From NCBI GenBank assembly GCA_947501115.1, contig CANMVX010000003.1, forward strand, positions 62,001 through 126,000: a stretch of DNA of 64,000 bases. Direction: 5' to 3'. Source of the DNA: Haliscomenobacteraceae bacterium (GTDB taxonomy: Bacteria > Bacteroidota > Bacteroidia > Chitinophagales > Saprospiraceae). The notes below the pieces were generated by a model. That model saw only the letters and a list, made by a program, of their open reading frames with translations. It did not search any database and was not told the origin of the DNA. Of the stretch, positions 19,342-28,147 are shown piece by piece (position 1 is the stretch's first letter; the number at the start of each line of letters is the position of its first letter). A program made the translations under genes and the position numbers.

Positions 19342-19381
19342 CTAAGATTTGTCATATTACCTTAAAAATTAAGGCTTACCT

Positions 19382-21964
19382 CTAAAAAAGAGTTTGTTGT
19401 CCTTCTTCAACAATAGGCGGTTCTTCCGTATCAAGTGGTTCAATAACTTCAATTTCGCTTATTTTTTTGTCACTTAAGCGATTTCCAACGGCTTTCCACC
19501 CTTTAATATCGACAATGTCCGTTAACAACGCTTCTCCCTCTGATTTTTTATTCCCCACTTTAATTTGAAATTTAATTTTAGGGGAAGGTTCAACACTTAA
19601 AAAGAGCAGTTGAGATTCGGGATGATCGGTTAGATAACTGAATCGTTGATCAGCTTGTGTCGTTTCTATGTGGAACCTTTTTACCATAGTCCAACCTTTA
19701 TGCCCGTCATAATGAACCGCCGTAATGGTATCATCCGCCCGGTTACATTGGCCGATATATAGAAAATCGGCAGACTGAAATCTTTTGGTAATATCAAGTG
19801 GGGTAGTAATATAACTCCCATTTTTGTAAAGGATCAATAACTCGTCACCAGTATCGAATTCACCGAGGAATCGGCCTCTATTTTCTGTATTCAGTCTTCC
19901 GGAAACTTCGTCTAACCAAATTTTCAATGCGCCGATGGTCGATCTTCCCGCTGCCTTTAACTTGATATTTCGTAATGGGTATTTTGTTAGCATATTTCCC
20001 TGTGAGGACCGTCCTTTTATGGCTAATTCCGCAAAATTAAACTCAAACATTTTAATCTTTGCTTTACATCCAAGGCTTAGCTGAACCTGAATTACCTCCG
20101 CTTCACCATTAGGATTTACGGAAAAATAATGAAGTTTACTACCCTTTGTTTCCTGAGTAATTGGGTATTCCTTATCTCTCGTAATCGCCGTAACATTGAA
20201 TCTTTTTACAAAAGATTTTGCACTTGATCCATCTGTATAAACGGCATTATATGTAGTTCGTTCGTCATTTTTCTTCCAAACGGCCACATGGATGATGTCC
20301 TTACCAACAAAAGTTTTTTCTGCAATACGTGTTACCAGGAAATAACCATCATTTCTAAATACAATGATGTCATCAATATCGGAACAATCACTGATAAATT
20401 CATCTTTCTTAAGACCAAAACCAACAAAACCATCGGCTTTATTCGCATATAGTTTTGCGTTATTTGCTACGACCTCGGTAGCCGCGATGGCATCGAAAGT
20501 GATAATTTTTGTTTTTCGTTCCCTGCCTTTTCCGTATTTGTCTAATAAGTTTGAATAATAGTTAATGGTATAATCTATTAAATGGGCGAGGTCAAAGCGC
20601 ACTCTTTCCAAATCTTTTTCCAGCTGAGCAATAAATTGATCTGCTTGAAAAGTGTTATATTTTGATATTCTTTTAATCTTAATTTCGGTCAAACGGGCAA
20701 TATCATCTTGTGTAATAGATCTTAGCAATCTAAGTCGATGGTCCGACGGCTCAATGATCTCATGGGGCTCAACCACGTATTTTTTCAAACCTATGGCAAT
20801 GGTTTCCAAAACAGCTTCCCAGGTTTCACATTCCTCGATATCGTGATAAATTCTATTTTCAATAAAAACTTTTTCCAGACTGGCGTGATGCCATTTTTCA
20901 AGTAATTCTTTTTCCTTTATTTCCAGTTCTAACTTAAGGAGTGCTTTGGTATGATCGACAGCAATGTCCAGTAAATCTTGAACCGAGAGGAAACGGGGTT
21001 TTTCATTTTGAATAATACATGCATTCGGCGCAATAGAAATCTCACAATCGGTAAATGCAAACAGTGCGTCAATAGTAACGTCCGGAGAAACGCCGGGAGC
21101 TAAATCGATGACAATTTCTACATTTTCTGCAGTATTATCAACGACTTGTTTTATTTTAATTTTTCCTTTATCGCTTGCCTTTATAATACTTTCAATGAGG
21201 GTAGTGGTCGTAACGCCGAAGGGTAGTTCCCGGACAATAAGAACGTTCTTATCTGTTTTTTCAATTTTAGCACGAACTTTTACTCTACTTCCTCTTTTAC
21301 CTTGTTGATAATCAGTTATATCAATGAAACCACCCGTTTGAAAATCAGGATAAATAATTACTTCCTCGTTTTTCAATCTTTTGATAGCCGCATCAATGAT
21401 TTCTATAAAATTATGAGGTAGAATTTTTGTGGAAAGACCGACGGCAATTCCCTCTGCTCCCTGCGCCAATAATAGTGGAAATTTCACAGGAAGATGAATT
21501 GGCTCTCTTTTTCTACCGTCGTAAGACAGTTGCCATTCGGTGGTTTGCGGATTAAAAGCTATTTCAAGGGCGAATTTAGTGGGTCTTGCCTCAATATATC
21601 GGGAGGCAGCAGCCCCGTCTCCCGTAAGGATATTCCCCCAATTTCCTTGCGTATCTATGAGCAATTCCTTTTGCCCCATGTTCACTAAGGCATCTCCAAT
21701 GGCAGCATCACCGTGAGGATGATATTGCATGGTTTGTCCAATAATATTGGCCACCTTATTATACCTGCCGTCATCCATCTCTTTCATGGCATGCAAAATT
21801 CTTCGTTGAACGGGTTTTAAGCCATCCAAGACTGCGGGCACCGCTCGCTCTAGAATCACATAAGACGCATAGTCAAGAAAATAATCCTGATACATACCTT
21901 GAAGGCTGACGATTTCATCGGGAGCCTCTGAATTTTCGGGTAGTTCAGGCGTTTGGTCGCTCAT
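19382..21964 (-). CDS. parC: DNA topoisomerase IV subunit A (ParC/GyrA-like)
   Basis: Type IIA topoisomerase A subunit, breaking and rejoining DNA for chromosome decatenation. 860 residues. Core: VPAVLDGLKPVQRRILHAM (about 42-60), the helix HPHGDAAIGDALVNM (82-96) and the catalytic tyrosine at residue 123 in AASRYIEARPT. The coiled-coil gate and tower follow, then a beta-pinwheel-like C-terminal domain from about residue 500. The motif order LTGDGAAASRYIEARPT and the short C-terminal domain fit Bacteroidota ParC rather than GyrA (no GyrA box QRRGGKG). The acidic tail ends EEGQQTLF. The partner parE is not in the window. A TATATTTG core is 21 bases upstream. Confidence 0.9.
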   Translation of the reverse strand: MSDQTPELPENSEAPDEIVSLQGMYQDYFLDYASYVILERAVPAVLDGLKPVQRRILHAMKEMDDGRYNKVANIIGQTMQYHPHGDAAIGDALVNMGQKELLIDTQGNWGNILTGDGAAASRYIEARPTKFALEIAFNPQTTEWQLSYDGRKREPIHLPVKFPLLLAQGAEGIAVGLSTKILPHNFIEIIDAAIKRLKNEEVIIYPDFQTGGFIDITDYQQGKRGSRVKVRAKIEKTDKNVLIVRELPFGVTTTTLIESIIKASDKGKIKIKQVVDNTAENVEIVIDLAPGVSPDVTIDALFAFTDCEISIAPNACIIQNEKPRFLSVQDLLDIAVDHTKALLKLELEIKEKELLEKWHHASLEKVFIENRIYHDIEECETWEAVLETIAIGLKKYVVEPHEIIEPSDHRLRLLRSITQDDIARLTEIKIKRISKYNTFQADQFIAQLEKDLERVRFDLAHLIDYTINYYSNLLDKYGKGRERKTKIITFDAIAATEVVANNAKLYANKADGFVGFGLKKDEFISDCSDIDDIIVFRNDGYFLVTRIAEKTFVGKDIIHVAVWKKNDERTTYNAVYTDGSSAKSFVKRFNVTAITRDKEYPITQETKGSKLHYFSVNPNGEAEVIQVQLSLGCKAKIKMFEFNFAELAIKGRSSQGNMLTKYPLRNIKLKAAGRSTIGALKIWLDEVSGRLNTENRGRFLGEFDTGDELLILYKNGSYITTPLDITKRFQSADFLYIGQCNRADDTITAVHYDGHKGWTMVKRFHIETTQADQRFSYLTDHPESQLLFLSVEPSPKIKFQIKVGNKKSEGEALLTDIVDIKGWKAVGNRLSDKKISEIEVIEPLDTEEPPIVEEGQQTLF

Positions 21965-21985
21965 ATTTTATTTCTTTTGAAAAGG

Positions 21986-21993
21986 CAAATATA
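21986..21993 (-). promoter_or_regulatory. Candidate -7 promoter core for parC
   Basis: Minus strand TATATTTG, a full match to TAnnTTTG, 21 bases before the parC ATG; no clear -33 TTTG. Confidence 0.4.
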
Positions 21994-22092
21994 CAATTTA
22001 TAAGCTATTTTAAGAATGGAGGAAACATTGAGGTGAAATGGATTGTTACGCCATCATGTTTCATAACATAACCCGAAGGATTGAAAAAATTA

Positions 22093-22623
22093 ATGAATCA
22101 TACCGTCATTGAAAGAGATGACTCTTTTTTATTGGCCTACAGAGAGTGGTTTGATAGCTCAGCTTGCAAGGATAAATGTTCCTGGCTGATGAATCAATTT
22201 GAACTTTATAAATCTTTACCCAAAGAAGTTGATAAATCTCTCCGATTTTTAATAAATCAAAGTAGCGTAGGTATTCATTGGAAGTTTACCGATACGGACA
22301 CGCTTATGGAGGCCCAATTTTTTATGGAATTTTTCAGGGATCAAATCCAGTCCATCGGTTATCAGAAGCAGTTGGCCGACAAAAGAATCTTTGAAACTTC
22401 AAAGGGATTGGAAACAATTGAGAGATACTATTTAAAACCTCCCTTCAAGTTGGATGAAGCTGAAAAGAAGCAGCAACAATTTGGAAATATAATACTTAGT
22501 AGTACGCTGGTCAACGAGAAATATGTCGATTTTCAGTGCCTTTGCCACTTTTTTGTTGACAGGCAATACACTGAAGTCGAGCCAATTCAATATTTATTTG
22601 AAATCATATTGGAAAATGGGTAG
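22093..22623 (+). CDS. Conserved hypothetical protein
   Basis: 176 residues with no signal peptide or membrane segment, so probably cytoplasmic. I do not recognise a family. It is mixed alpha/beta by eye, with aromatic-rich stretches (REWFDSSACKDKCSWLMNQF, SVGIHWKFTDTD) and a C-terminal half with QCLCHFFVDRQYTEVEPIQY. The ATG at 22093 is preferred; a TTG at 22081 in frame would add four residues. It is the only plus-strand gene in this stretch, lying between divergent parC and a convergent kinase gene whose stop is 17 bases away. Codon use looks like its neighbours, so it is probably a real gene. Confidence 0.6.
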   Translation: MNHTVIERDDSFLLAYREWFDSSACKDKCSWLMNQFELYKSLPKEVDKSLRFLINQSSVGIHWKFTDTDTLMEAQFFMEFFRDQIQSIGYQKQLADKRIFETSKGLETIERYYLKPPFKLDEAEKKQQQFGNIILSSTLVNEKYVDFQCLCHFFVDRQYTEVEPIQYLFEIILENG

Positions 22624-22640
22624 GCTTTTATAATAGATAG

Positions 22641-24092
22641 TTAATTTTCCTTTGACCAGTTGGCCTGTTCTAAATGGTTAAGCGTTACCTCAATACCATA
22701 TTTATCTTTCAGGTGGGCGGTTAATTGATCGGCAGCATAGACGGATCGGTGTTGCCCTCCGGTGCAGCCAAAATTTATCTCTAAATGGGTGAAACTTCTT
22801 TCCAGGTAATTTTCCACTGCTGCGTCAACTATTCTGTAAACGTTATTGAGGAAAGGCTCCATATCACTGAAATGTTTCAAGAAATTAATAACGGATTCAT
22901 CCTTTCCCGATAATTTCTTGTAAGGTTCGTATCGACCGGGATTATGTAAAAAGCGGCAATCAAAAACAAAGCCACCTCCATTTCCCGAACTCTCCACGGG
23001 TATTTGCCTTTTATGGTAGCTAAAACTATTTACAAAAACTTTCAATAAAGAATTTTCCCCTTTTGATTTGTCATAAGGATCATATTTCTGACTCTTTATT
23101 ATGGCTTGTAAACAGCGGGTGATTTCAGGGAGGGCGAGCGGTATTTTACCTTCTTCGAGCAACCATTGTATGTTTTTCAGTCCGTAGGGAATGCTCAGCA
23201 AAAAATGTGCTTTTCTTTCATATATACCTCTGAAACCATAAGCGCCAAGTACCTGAATGTTTCGCATTAAAACGTAACCATAGAAATAGGATAGGAAGGA
23301 ATCGCGGTCTATATCGGTTAACTGAGAAGCGGTATCTAAGTAATGTTGAATAAGAGATTCTCTGATATCGTTGGGAATATTTGCCTTAGCCTGGTACAAA
23401 AGGGAGGCTAGGTCATACTGTAATGCACCTTTTCTTCCTCCTTGATAATCAATAAAATAAGGATTTCCATTTCGGATTAGAATATTCCTTGACTGAAAAT
23501 CACGGAACATAAAATATTCATTATCGGCTTGAAGCAGAAAATCGGCTAACTGGTGAAAATCTTTCTCCAGGGCAACCTCATCGAAACCTACCTGGCTGGG
23601 TAAAAGGAAATGGTATTTAAAATAGTTGAAATCCCAAAACATTGATTCTCTGTCAAAGGATTCCTTTGGAAAACAATAGGTATATTGAAGCTCTTTACTT
23701 CCATTAATCTGTAAATGAGCTAATTTTTCTACTACCTTTTTGTACAATTGAACCAAAGAATCAGGAAACTGAAGTTGATTTTGAAGGAGGAAGCTGTAAA
23801 GGGTTGTGGAACCTAAATCTTCCTGGAGATACACTTTAGCGTCTAAATTTTCGGCATAAATGGCTGGAACTGGTAATTTTCTTTCGTGAAAATGCTTACT
23901 AAAATTTAAGAAAGCTAGACTTTCTTTGGCATGAGGGCTGTAGGTGCCAATAGCGACCTTATCATTTTTTTGTAACCGGTAATAAATTCTATCTGAACCG
24001 GAAGGGGCCAGGGGTAAAATAAGATCAGGTGGCACACCAGCCCAGGATTCGAACAATTCTGCGAGAGCCCATTCAGTTTTAGGTGATGCCAT
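22641..24092 (-). CDS. APH-type sugar kinase fused to a RapZ C-terminal domain
   Basis: 483-residue fusion. Residues 1-330 form an aminoglycoside-phosphotransferase-fold kinase, probably AmgK-like: SGSDRIYYRL resembles the family's nucleotide loop, FRDFQSRNILIRNGNPYFID carries the catalytic Asp, and IDYQGGRKGALQYDLASLLY the metal-binding Asp. Residues 340-483 match the RapZ C-terminal domain: FDCRFLHNPGRYEPYKKLSG, then LEINFGCTGGQHRSVYAADQ. In E. coli the RapZ C-domain binds glucosamine-6-phosphate and links amino-sugar level to RNA decay; AmgK phosphorylates amino sugars. The fused protein may therefore sense and phosphorylate amino sugars. The P-loop half of RapZ is absent. It follows obgE by 24 bases. 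Confidence 0.85.
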   Translation of the reverse strand: MASPKTEWALAELFESWAGVPPDLILPLAPSGSDRIYYRLQKNDKVAIGTYSPHAKESLAFLNFSKHFHERKLPVPAIYAENLDAKVYLQEDLGSTTLYSFLLQNQLQFPDSLVQLYKKVVEKLAHLQINGSKELQYTYCFPKESFDRESMFWDFNYFKYHFLLPSQVGFDEVALEKDFHQLADFLLQADNEYFMFRDFQSRNILIRNGNPYFIDYQGGRKGALQYDLASLLYQAKANIPNDIRESLIQHYLDTASQLTDIDRDSFLSYFYGYVLMRNIQVLGAYGFRGIYERKAHFLLSIPYGLKNIQWLLEEGKIPLALPEITRCLQAIIKSQKYDPYDKSKGENSLLKVFVNSFSYHKRQIPVESSGNGGGFVFDCRFLHNPGRYEPYKKLSGKDESVINFLKHFSDMEPFLNNVYRIVDAAVENYLERSFTHLEINFGCTGGQHRSVYAADQLTAHLKDKYGIEVTLNHLEQANWSKEN

Positions 24093-24116
24093 GGTTAAAA
24101 TAGGGGGATAAGGGAG

Positions 24117-25334
24117 TTAATCGATAGGTTTTTCTTCTATAATTTCAGATTCTTTCTCTTCCCAATTTTCAAAATTCTTTGGATCTGGGAATCCTGAATC
24201 ATCAAATTCATTCAATACAATAAAGTCATCTTCGTTATGACCTGAAGCCTGTCTATTATTCTTATTGGGTTTGAATTCTCTATGAGGAACGACAAGCACT
24301 TGTTTTTCGAGTTCCATAGGCTGAGCTTTTTGGTCTCTGATGGAAGAACTGATTTGACTCCAGATAAGATCTTTGAGCTTATCGATACCATAACCTGAGA
24401 CCGCTGAAATAAAAACGACGGTAACATTTTCAGGTAATTCTGCTTTGATGAGAGAGATCAACTCCTCGTCTAAAAGGTCCGATTTAGTTATGGCTAATAA
24501 TCGGGGTTTATCCAATAATTCTATATTGTATTTAGCCAGTTCATTTAGTAGAATATGGTACTGAGTTGCAATATTTTCCGCATCGGCAGGAACCATAAAA
24601 AGTAACGAGGCATTTCTTTCGATATGGCGTAAGAACCTTACGCCCAATCCTTTACCTAAGTGAGCATCTTCGATAATGCCAGGAATATCGGCCATTACAA
24701 AGGAATGATTATCGCGGTAGGAAACGATACCAAGATTTGGCACGAGGGTAGTGAAGGGATAATCTGCAATTTTTGGTTTTGCGGCAGATATAGCGGCAAG
24801 CAGGGTAGATTTACCGGCATTCGGGAATCCAACCAAACCGACATCGGCCAAAACTTTCAGTTCAAGTATTTTCCATTCCTCCAGGCCAGCTTCACCAGGT
24901 TGGGCATAACGAGGCGATTGATTTACGGGATTGCGAAAATGGTAATTACCTAAACCGCCTCTACCTCCAGGTGTGACAATTTTCTTTTCGCCATGGCGGG
25001 TAATTTCCGCTTCGATCTCATTGGTTTCCGCATTTTTCACTACGGTACCTAGTGGAACTTGTAATATTATATCCTTTCCATTGGCGCCATGCGCATTTTT
25101 ATCACCACCATTTCCACCATTATCGCCGATAACATGTTTTCGGTATTTCAAAGAAAGAAGCGTCCAAACATTTCTATTTCCTTCCAGAATGATATGCCCT
25201 CCTCTTCCGCCGTCACCACCATCGGGACCACCTTTGGCATTTAATTTATCTCTATAAAAATGTACGGCACCACCACCACCAGAACCGGAGCGACAACAAA
25301 CACGCACGAAATCAACAAAATTTTGCTCAGCCAT
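24117..25334 (-). CDS. obgE: Obg family GTPase
   Basis: Ribosome-associated GTPase needed for 50S maturation. 405 residues in three parts: the Gly-rich Obg fold (1-158, with GGPDGGDGGRGGHI and GGNGGDKNAHGANGKD), a G domain (about 159-330, G1 GFPNAGKSTLL, switch DYPFTTLVPNLG, G3 DIPGIIEDAHLGKGLG, G4 TKSD, G5 SAVSG) and an acidic C-terminal tail (about 340-405). It lies 21 bases downstream of adk and 24 bases upstream of the APH-RapZ gene, in a run of housekeeping genes. No oddities. Confidence 0.95.
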   Translation of the reverse strand: MAEQNFVDFVRVCCRSGSGGGGAVHFYRDKLNAKGGPDGGDGGRGGHIILEGNRNVWTLLSLKYRKHVIGDNGGNGGDKNAHGANGKDIILQVPLGTVVKNAETNEIEAEITRHGEKKIVTPGGRGGLGNYHFRNPVNQSPRYAQPGEAGLEEWKILELKVLADVGLVGFPNAGKSTLLAAISAAKPKIADYPFTTLVPNLGIVSYRDNHSFVMADIPGIIEDAHLGKGLGVRFLRHIERNASLLFMVPADAENIATQYHILLNELAKYNIELLDKPRLLAITKSDLLDEELISLIKAELPENVTVVFISAVSGYGIDKLKDLIWSQISSSIRDQKAQPMELEKQVLVVPHREFKPNKNNRQASGHNEDDFIVLNEFDDSGFPDPKNFENWEEKESEIIEEKPID

Positions 25335-25355
25335 AAGAGGTTTAGGGTAAAATAT

Positions 25356-25931
25356 TTAAGTTGTTTCGTCATAAGAACGACACAACGCTTCGAATATATG
25401 TTGAATGGTACCAATTCCGTCCATTTTAAAAGCTTTTCCTTTTTCGGCGTAATATCCAAATACAGGCATAGTTTCCGACTTATAAACGTCTATTCTATGT
25501 TGAATAATAGCAGGATCATTGTCGTCTGATCTACCTGAAGACTGCCCCCGTGATAAAATGCGGGATATGATTTCCTGGTCGGCCACTTCGAGCATCAGAA
25601 GGCGATGAATATCTTGATTTAACGAGGAAAGAAGTTCGTCTAAAGCCTCACATTGAGCTATATTTCTTGGAAAACCGTCGAAAATATATCCAGGTACATC
25701 CGGATTTGAAATGACGCGATTTCGCAACATACCAATGGTTACCTCATCGGGAACCAACTGACCTTTAGCGATATAATTCTTTGCCTCAATACCTAAAGGG
25801 GTATCCTGGCTCATTTCACTTCTAAACAAATCTCCCGTAGAAATATGTAACAAGCCATACTTTTCGACCAACTTAGCCGCCTGGGTCCCTTTTCCTGAGC
25901 CTGGAGGACCAAACAAGATTAGATTTTTCAT
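25356..25931 (-). CDS. adk: Adenylate kinase
   Basis: Interconverts ATP + AMP and 2 ADP in the cytoplasm. 191 residues, the short-LID type. P-loop GPPGSGKGTQAAKL (8-21), AMP-binding STGDLFRSEM (31-40), GFPRNIAQCEALDE (about 87-100) and the LID Arg cluster SRGQSSGRSDDN (about 127-138). The LID lacks the four Cys of zinc-binding forms. The start is the ATG directly before KNLILFGPPGSGKG, the usual N-terminus. The adk-obgE pair is common in Bacteroidota. Confidence 0.95.
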   Translation of the reverse strand: MKNLILFGPPGSGKGTQAAKLVEKYGLLHISTGDLFRSEMSQDTPLGIEAKNYIAKGQLVPDEVTIGMLRNRVISNPDVPGYIFDGFPRNIAQCEALDELLSSLNQDIHRLLMLEVADQEIISRILSRGQSSGRSDDNDPAIIQHRIDVYKSETMPVFGYYAEKGKAFKMDGIGTIQHIFEALCRSYDETT

Positions 25932-25990
25932 GCGTAAAATTTAAAATACTCAAATTACCTTCTTCAGGTGGTTTCAATAACTCGTTGGTT

Positions 25991-26644
25991 TTATTGGTTG
26001 GTTAGTACCGTTGACTTCCACTTAGGCATTATAGCTAAAGTGGGAAGTAAATTAATTTTTTCAAAAGGCTGGCGATCCTGAATGGGTGGATCTTCTGATC
26101 CAGCGATGATATCGGCTGTTAATAAGGGTTCCTGTAAAATACTATCTACTGGTGCGGTATAATTTCTGGCACCTGGCAGAACATTTCGAACCGATTTATA
26201 TTTTGACCTCCAATAATTGGAGGTGGCCAGATTATCTATTCTCAATCCGCCGTGTGAGGTGCTATGGATGATAAAAATGGAGTCTTTAATAACCTTACAA
26301 ACTAAAGCAACGTGAAAAACTCTTCCCCGTTTCGAACGACGAAAAAACATTAAATCACCAGGAATGGCATTTTTTAAAAGTATTTTGTCGCCTTGTAAAG
26401 ATTGAGCGGAGGAAGAAGGAGAGAGTTGTATGCCGAATTTTTTAAAAACATACATTGTGAAGCCAGAGCAGTCGAACCCTCCTCTTGCAGGGCTTCTGCT
26501 GGCATAACGATAGGGTAGTCCTATGAAGTTTTTTGAAAATAAAACGATACTATCTCTGGAAATCAATACTGAGTCAGTCGCCAGGGAAGCATTTAGCCTG
26601 GTCAGTGAGGATAAAAAAAGCGTTAAAAGTAAAAGATTTCTCAT
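25991..26644 (-). CDS. NlpC/P60 (C40) cell-wall peptidase
   Basis: Secreted gamma-D-glutamyl-diaminopimelate type endopeptidase acting on peptidoglycan. The start is placed at MRNLLLLTLFLSSLTRLNA (26644), a complete signal peptide. A start 16 codons upstream would bury it and would lie on the promoter. 217 residues. Catalytic Cys in GGFDCSGFTMYVF, His in RVFHVALV, third polar residue His in IIHSTSHGGLR. A C-terminal extension of about 60 residues has no recognised domain. The gene has its own well-formed promoter inside the 3' side of the intergenic region after the omega-amidase gene. Confidence 0.88.
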   Translation of the reverse strand: MRNLLLLTLFLSSLTRLNASLATDSVLISRDSIVLFSKNFIGLPYRYASRSPARGGFDCSGFTMYVFKKFGIQLSPSSSAQSLQGDKILLKNAIPGDLMFFRRSKRGRVFHVALVCKVIKDSIFIIHSTSHGGLRIDNLATSNYWRSKYKSVRNVLPGARNYTAPVDSILQEPLLTADIIAGSEDPPIQDRQPFEKINLLPTLAIMPKWKSTVLTNQ

Positions 26645-26662
26645 ATAAAGGTTCCGAAAAGG

Positions 26663-26693
26663 CAAAGATAACAAATTCCTTCGTCTAACCAAA
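26663..26693 (-). promoter_or_regulatory. Bacteroidota-type promoter of the NlpC/P60 gene
   Basis: On the minus strand a -33 TTTG (26693-26690) is followed after exactly 19 bases by TATCTTTG (26670-26663), matching the Bacteroidota consensus TTTG-N19-21-TAnnTTTG in both boxes. The -7 box ends 18 bases before the chosen ATG. It slightly overlaps the 3' end of the upstream omega-amidase gene. This is the best promoter in the window. Confidence 0.65.
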
Positions 26694-27464
26694 AACCTTT
26701 ATGTCGTTGAGGAAAGGAAATTGTGTGCGGAACGCCATTTGATGGTCAAAACATAATGAATAGGTCATGATTTGCTCTTCCTTGCCCGCTGTAGAAAGAG
26801 GTATTCCATCGTAAGATAAAATAACGGAACCTCCGCCGTATTCATGGTTATTCCCGTCTATACCCACCCGATTTACACCAATAGTATAAGATTGGTTTTC
26901 AATGGCACGGGCAATTAACAGGGAATCCCAGGCATATTGTCTCGCCGATGGAAAATTGGCAACGTATAATAAAATATCGTAATGCCCAAGTGCATTCATA
27001 GATGATTCCGAGAACCGCAGATCGTAACAAATCTGAGGGAGAATTCGCCATCCTTTGTATTGAATGACTATTTTTTCATTACCAGGAGTGTAATGAAGGT
27101 GTTCGCCGGCAAAAGAAAACAAATGTTGTTTATCGTAAAAAGAGTAATTACCATTTTCATCTACCCAGATAAACCGGTTATAATACTTTTCTTTTTCACA
27201 GAAAACAATACTGCCACAAACAGCTGAGGAGAAATCAGCCGCCATATTTTGCATCCAAAGTAAAGTAAGTTCTTGTTCGTCGGGCGTGACGACAGAAGGA
27301 TTCATAGTGAAGCCTGTAGAAAACATTTCCGGAAGTACAATAATATCTGTACTTCCGGAAAGAGGGGAAAGAAGATTACTGAGATAAGCTAAATTACCAT
27401 CGACATTTTGCCAAATTATATTGGATTGAACGGCAGCAACACGTAAATCAGCAACTTTATTCAT
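26685..27464 (-). CDS. yafV: Nitrilase-superfamily omega-amidase (YafV/Nit2-like)
   Basis: Cytoplasmic amidohydrolase, probably an omega-amidase that hydrolyses alpha-ketoglutaramate in metabolite repair and methionine salvage. 259 residues with the catalytic triad Glu in LPEMFSTGF (about residue 46), Lys in YDKQHLFSFAGE (about 113) and Cys in PQICYDLRF (about 148). The motifs GEHLHYTPG and ARAIENQSYTIGVNRVG fit the YafV branch. It lies 26 bases after rplY and may be co-transcribed. Confidence 0.88.
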   Translation of the reverse strand: MNKVADLRVAAVQSNIIWQNVDGNLAYLSNLLSPLSGSTDIIVLPEMFSTGFTMNPSVVTPDEQELTLLWMQNMAADFSSAVCGSIVFCEKEKYYNRFIWVDENGNYSFYDKQHLFSFAGEHLHYTPGNEKIVIQYKGWRILPQICYDLRFSESSMNALGHYDILLYVANFPSARQYAWDSLLIARAIENQSYTIGVNRVGIDGNNHEYGGGSVILSYDGIPLSTAGKEEQIMTYSLCFDHQMAFRTQFPFLNDIKVFG

Positions 27465-27490
27465 GTTACCTATTTGAGATTGGCAACAAA

Positions 27491-28087
27491 TTATTTCTTC
27501 TTCTTAGTATCTTTATCCGCAGCAGCTGCAGCAGAACGAAGCGCTCTTGGAATTTCGATGGTAACGGCTGGAATACTGCCATTATTTAAAATTTCAATGC
27601 CGTTTGGCACTGGAATATCGCGAACTCTAAGAGATTGACCTAAATCCATAGTAGTGATATCAATAAATAGTTCATTTACGATATTTTCAGCCATAGCTTT
27701 AATCTTTATACGGCGTAACTTCTGAATCAATTTTCCACCTGATTTTACACCTACAGAAGCTCCCTTACAACGCAAAGGAATTTCTAATTTAACGGGATGA
27801 CCGTCGGCAATCTGAAGGAAATCGATATGCGTTACATTATCTTTTAGGGGACTTTGTTGAAAATCCTTTAAGATAGCGCTATAGCTGGTACCGTCCACCT
27901 CAATTTTCAAAATATGAAAATCAGGGGTGTAGATGACAGATCTGACATCAAGTGGCTTCACAGAAAAATGAACTAAATTACCTGTGCCATAGATAACACA
28001 AGGAATACGGCCATCATTGCGAAGTGCTTTTGTAGCTTTCTTTCCTAAGGCTGCTCTTTTTTCGCCTTTTACTGCAATTACTTCCAT
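27491..28087 (-). CDS. rplY: 50S ribosomal protein bL25 (TL5/Ctc form)
   Basis: 5S rRNA-binding ribosomal protein. 198 residues, the long form: N-terminal L25 domain (MEVIAVKGEKRAALGKKATK, PCVIYGTGN, about 1-92) plus the C-terminal TL5 beta domain (about 95-180, IPLRCKGASVGVKSGGKL, VPNGIEI). The tail is Ala/Lys-rich and ends DTKKKK. It follows prs by 60 bases, an arrangement common in bacteria. A TATATTTG core in this gap suggests an additional promoter. Confidence 0.95.
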   Translation of the reverse strand: MEVIAVKGEKRAALGKKATKALRNDGRIPCVIYGTGNLVHFSVKPLDVRSVIYTPDFHILKIEVDGTSYSAILKDFQQSPLKDNVTHIDFLQIADGHPVKLEIPLRCKGASVGVKSGGKLIQKLRRIKIKAMAENIVNELFIDITTMDLGQSLRVRDIPVPNGIEILNNGSIPAVTIEIPRALRSAAAAADKDTKKKK

Positions 28088-28113
28088 TATAATATTTTTT
28101 TAAAAATGAACGG

Positions 28114-28121
28114 CAAATATA
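28114..28121 (-). promoter_or_regulatory. Candidate -7 promoter core for rplY
   Basis: Minus strand TATATTTG, a full match to TAnnTTTG, 26 bases before the rplY ATG; the -33 region shows no TTTG. Confidence 0.35.
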
Positions 28122-28147
28122 CCTAAAAAATTAAAAACGTGGAACTT

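Noticed and set aside
24973-25257. Plus-strand open frame of 94 codons
   Set aside because: It is the complement of the Gly-rich Obg fold; repeated GGN codons leave the opposite strand open.
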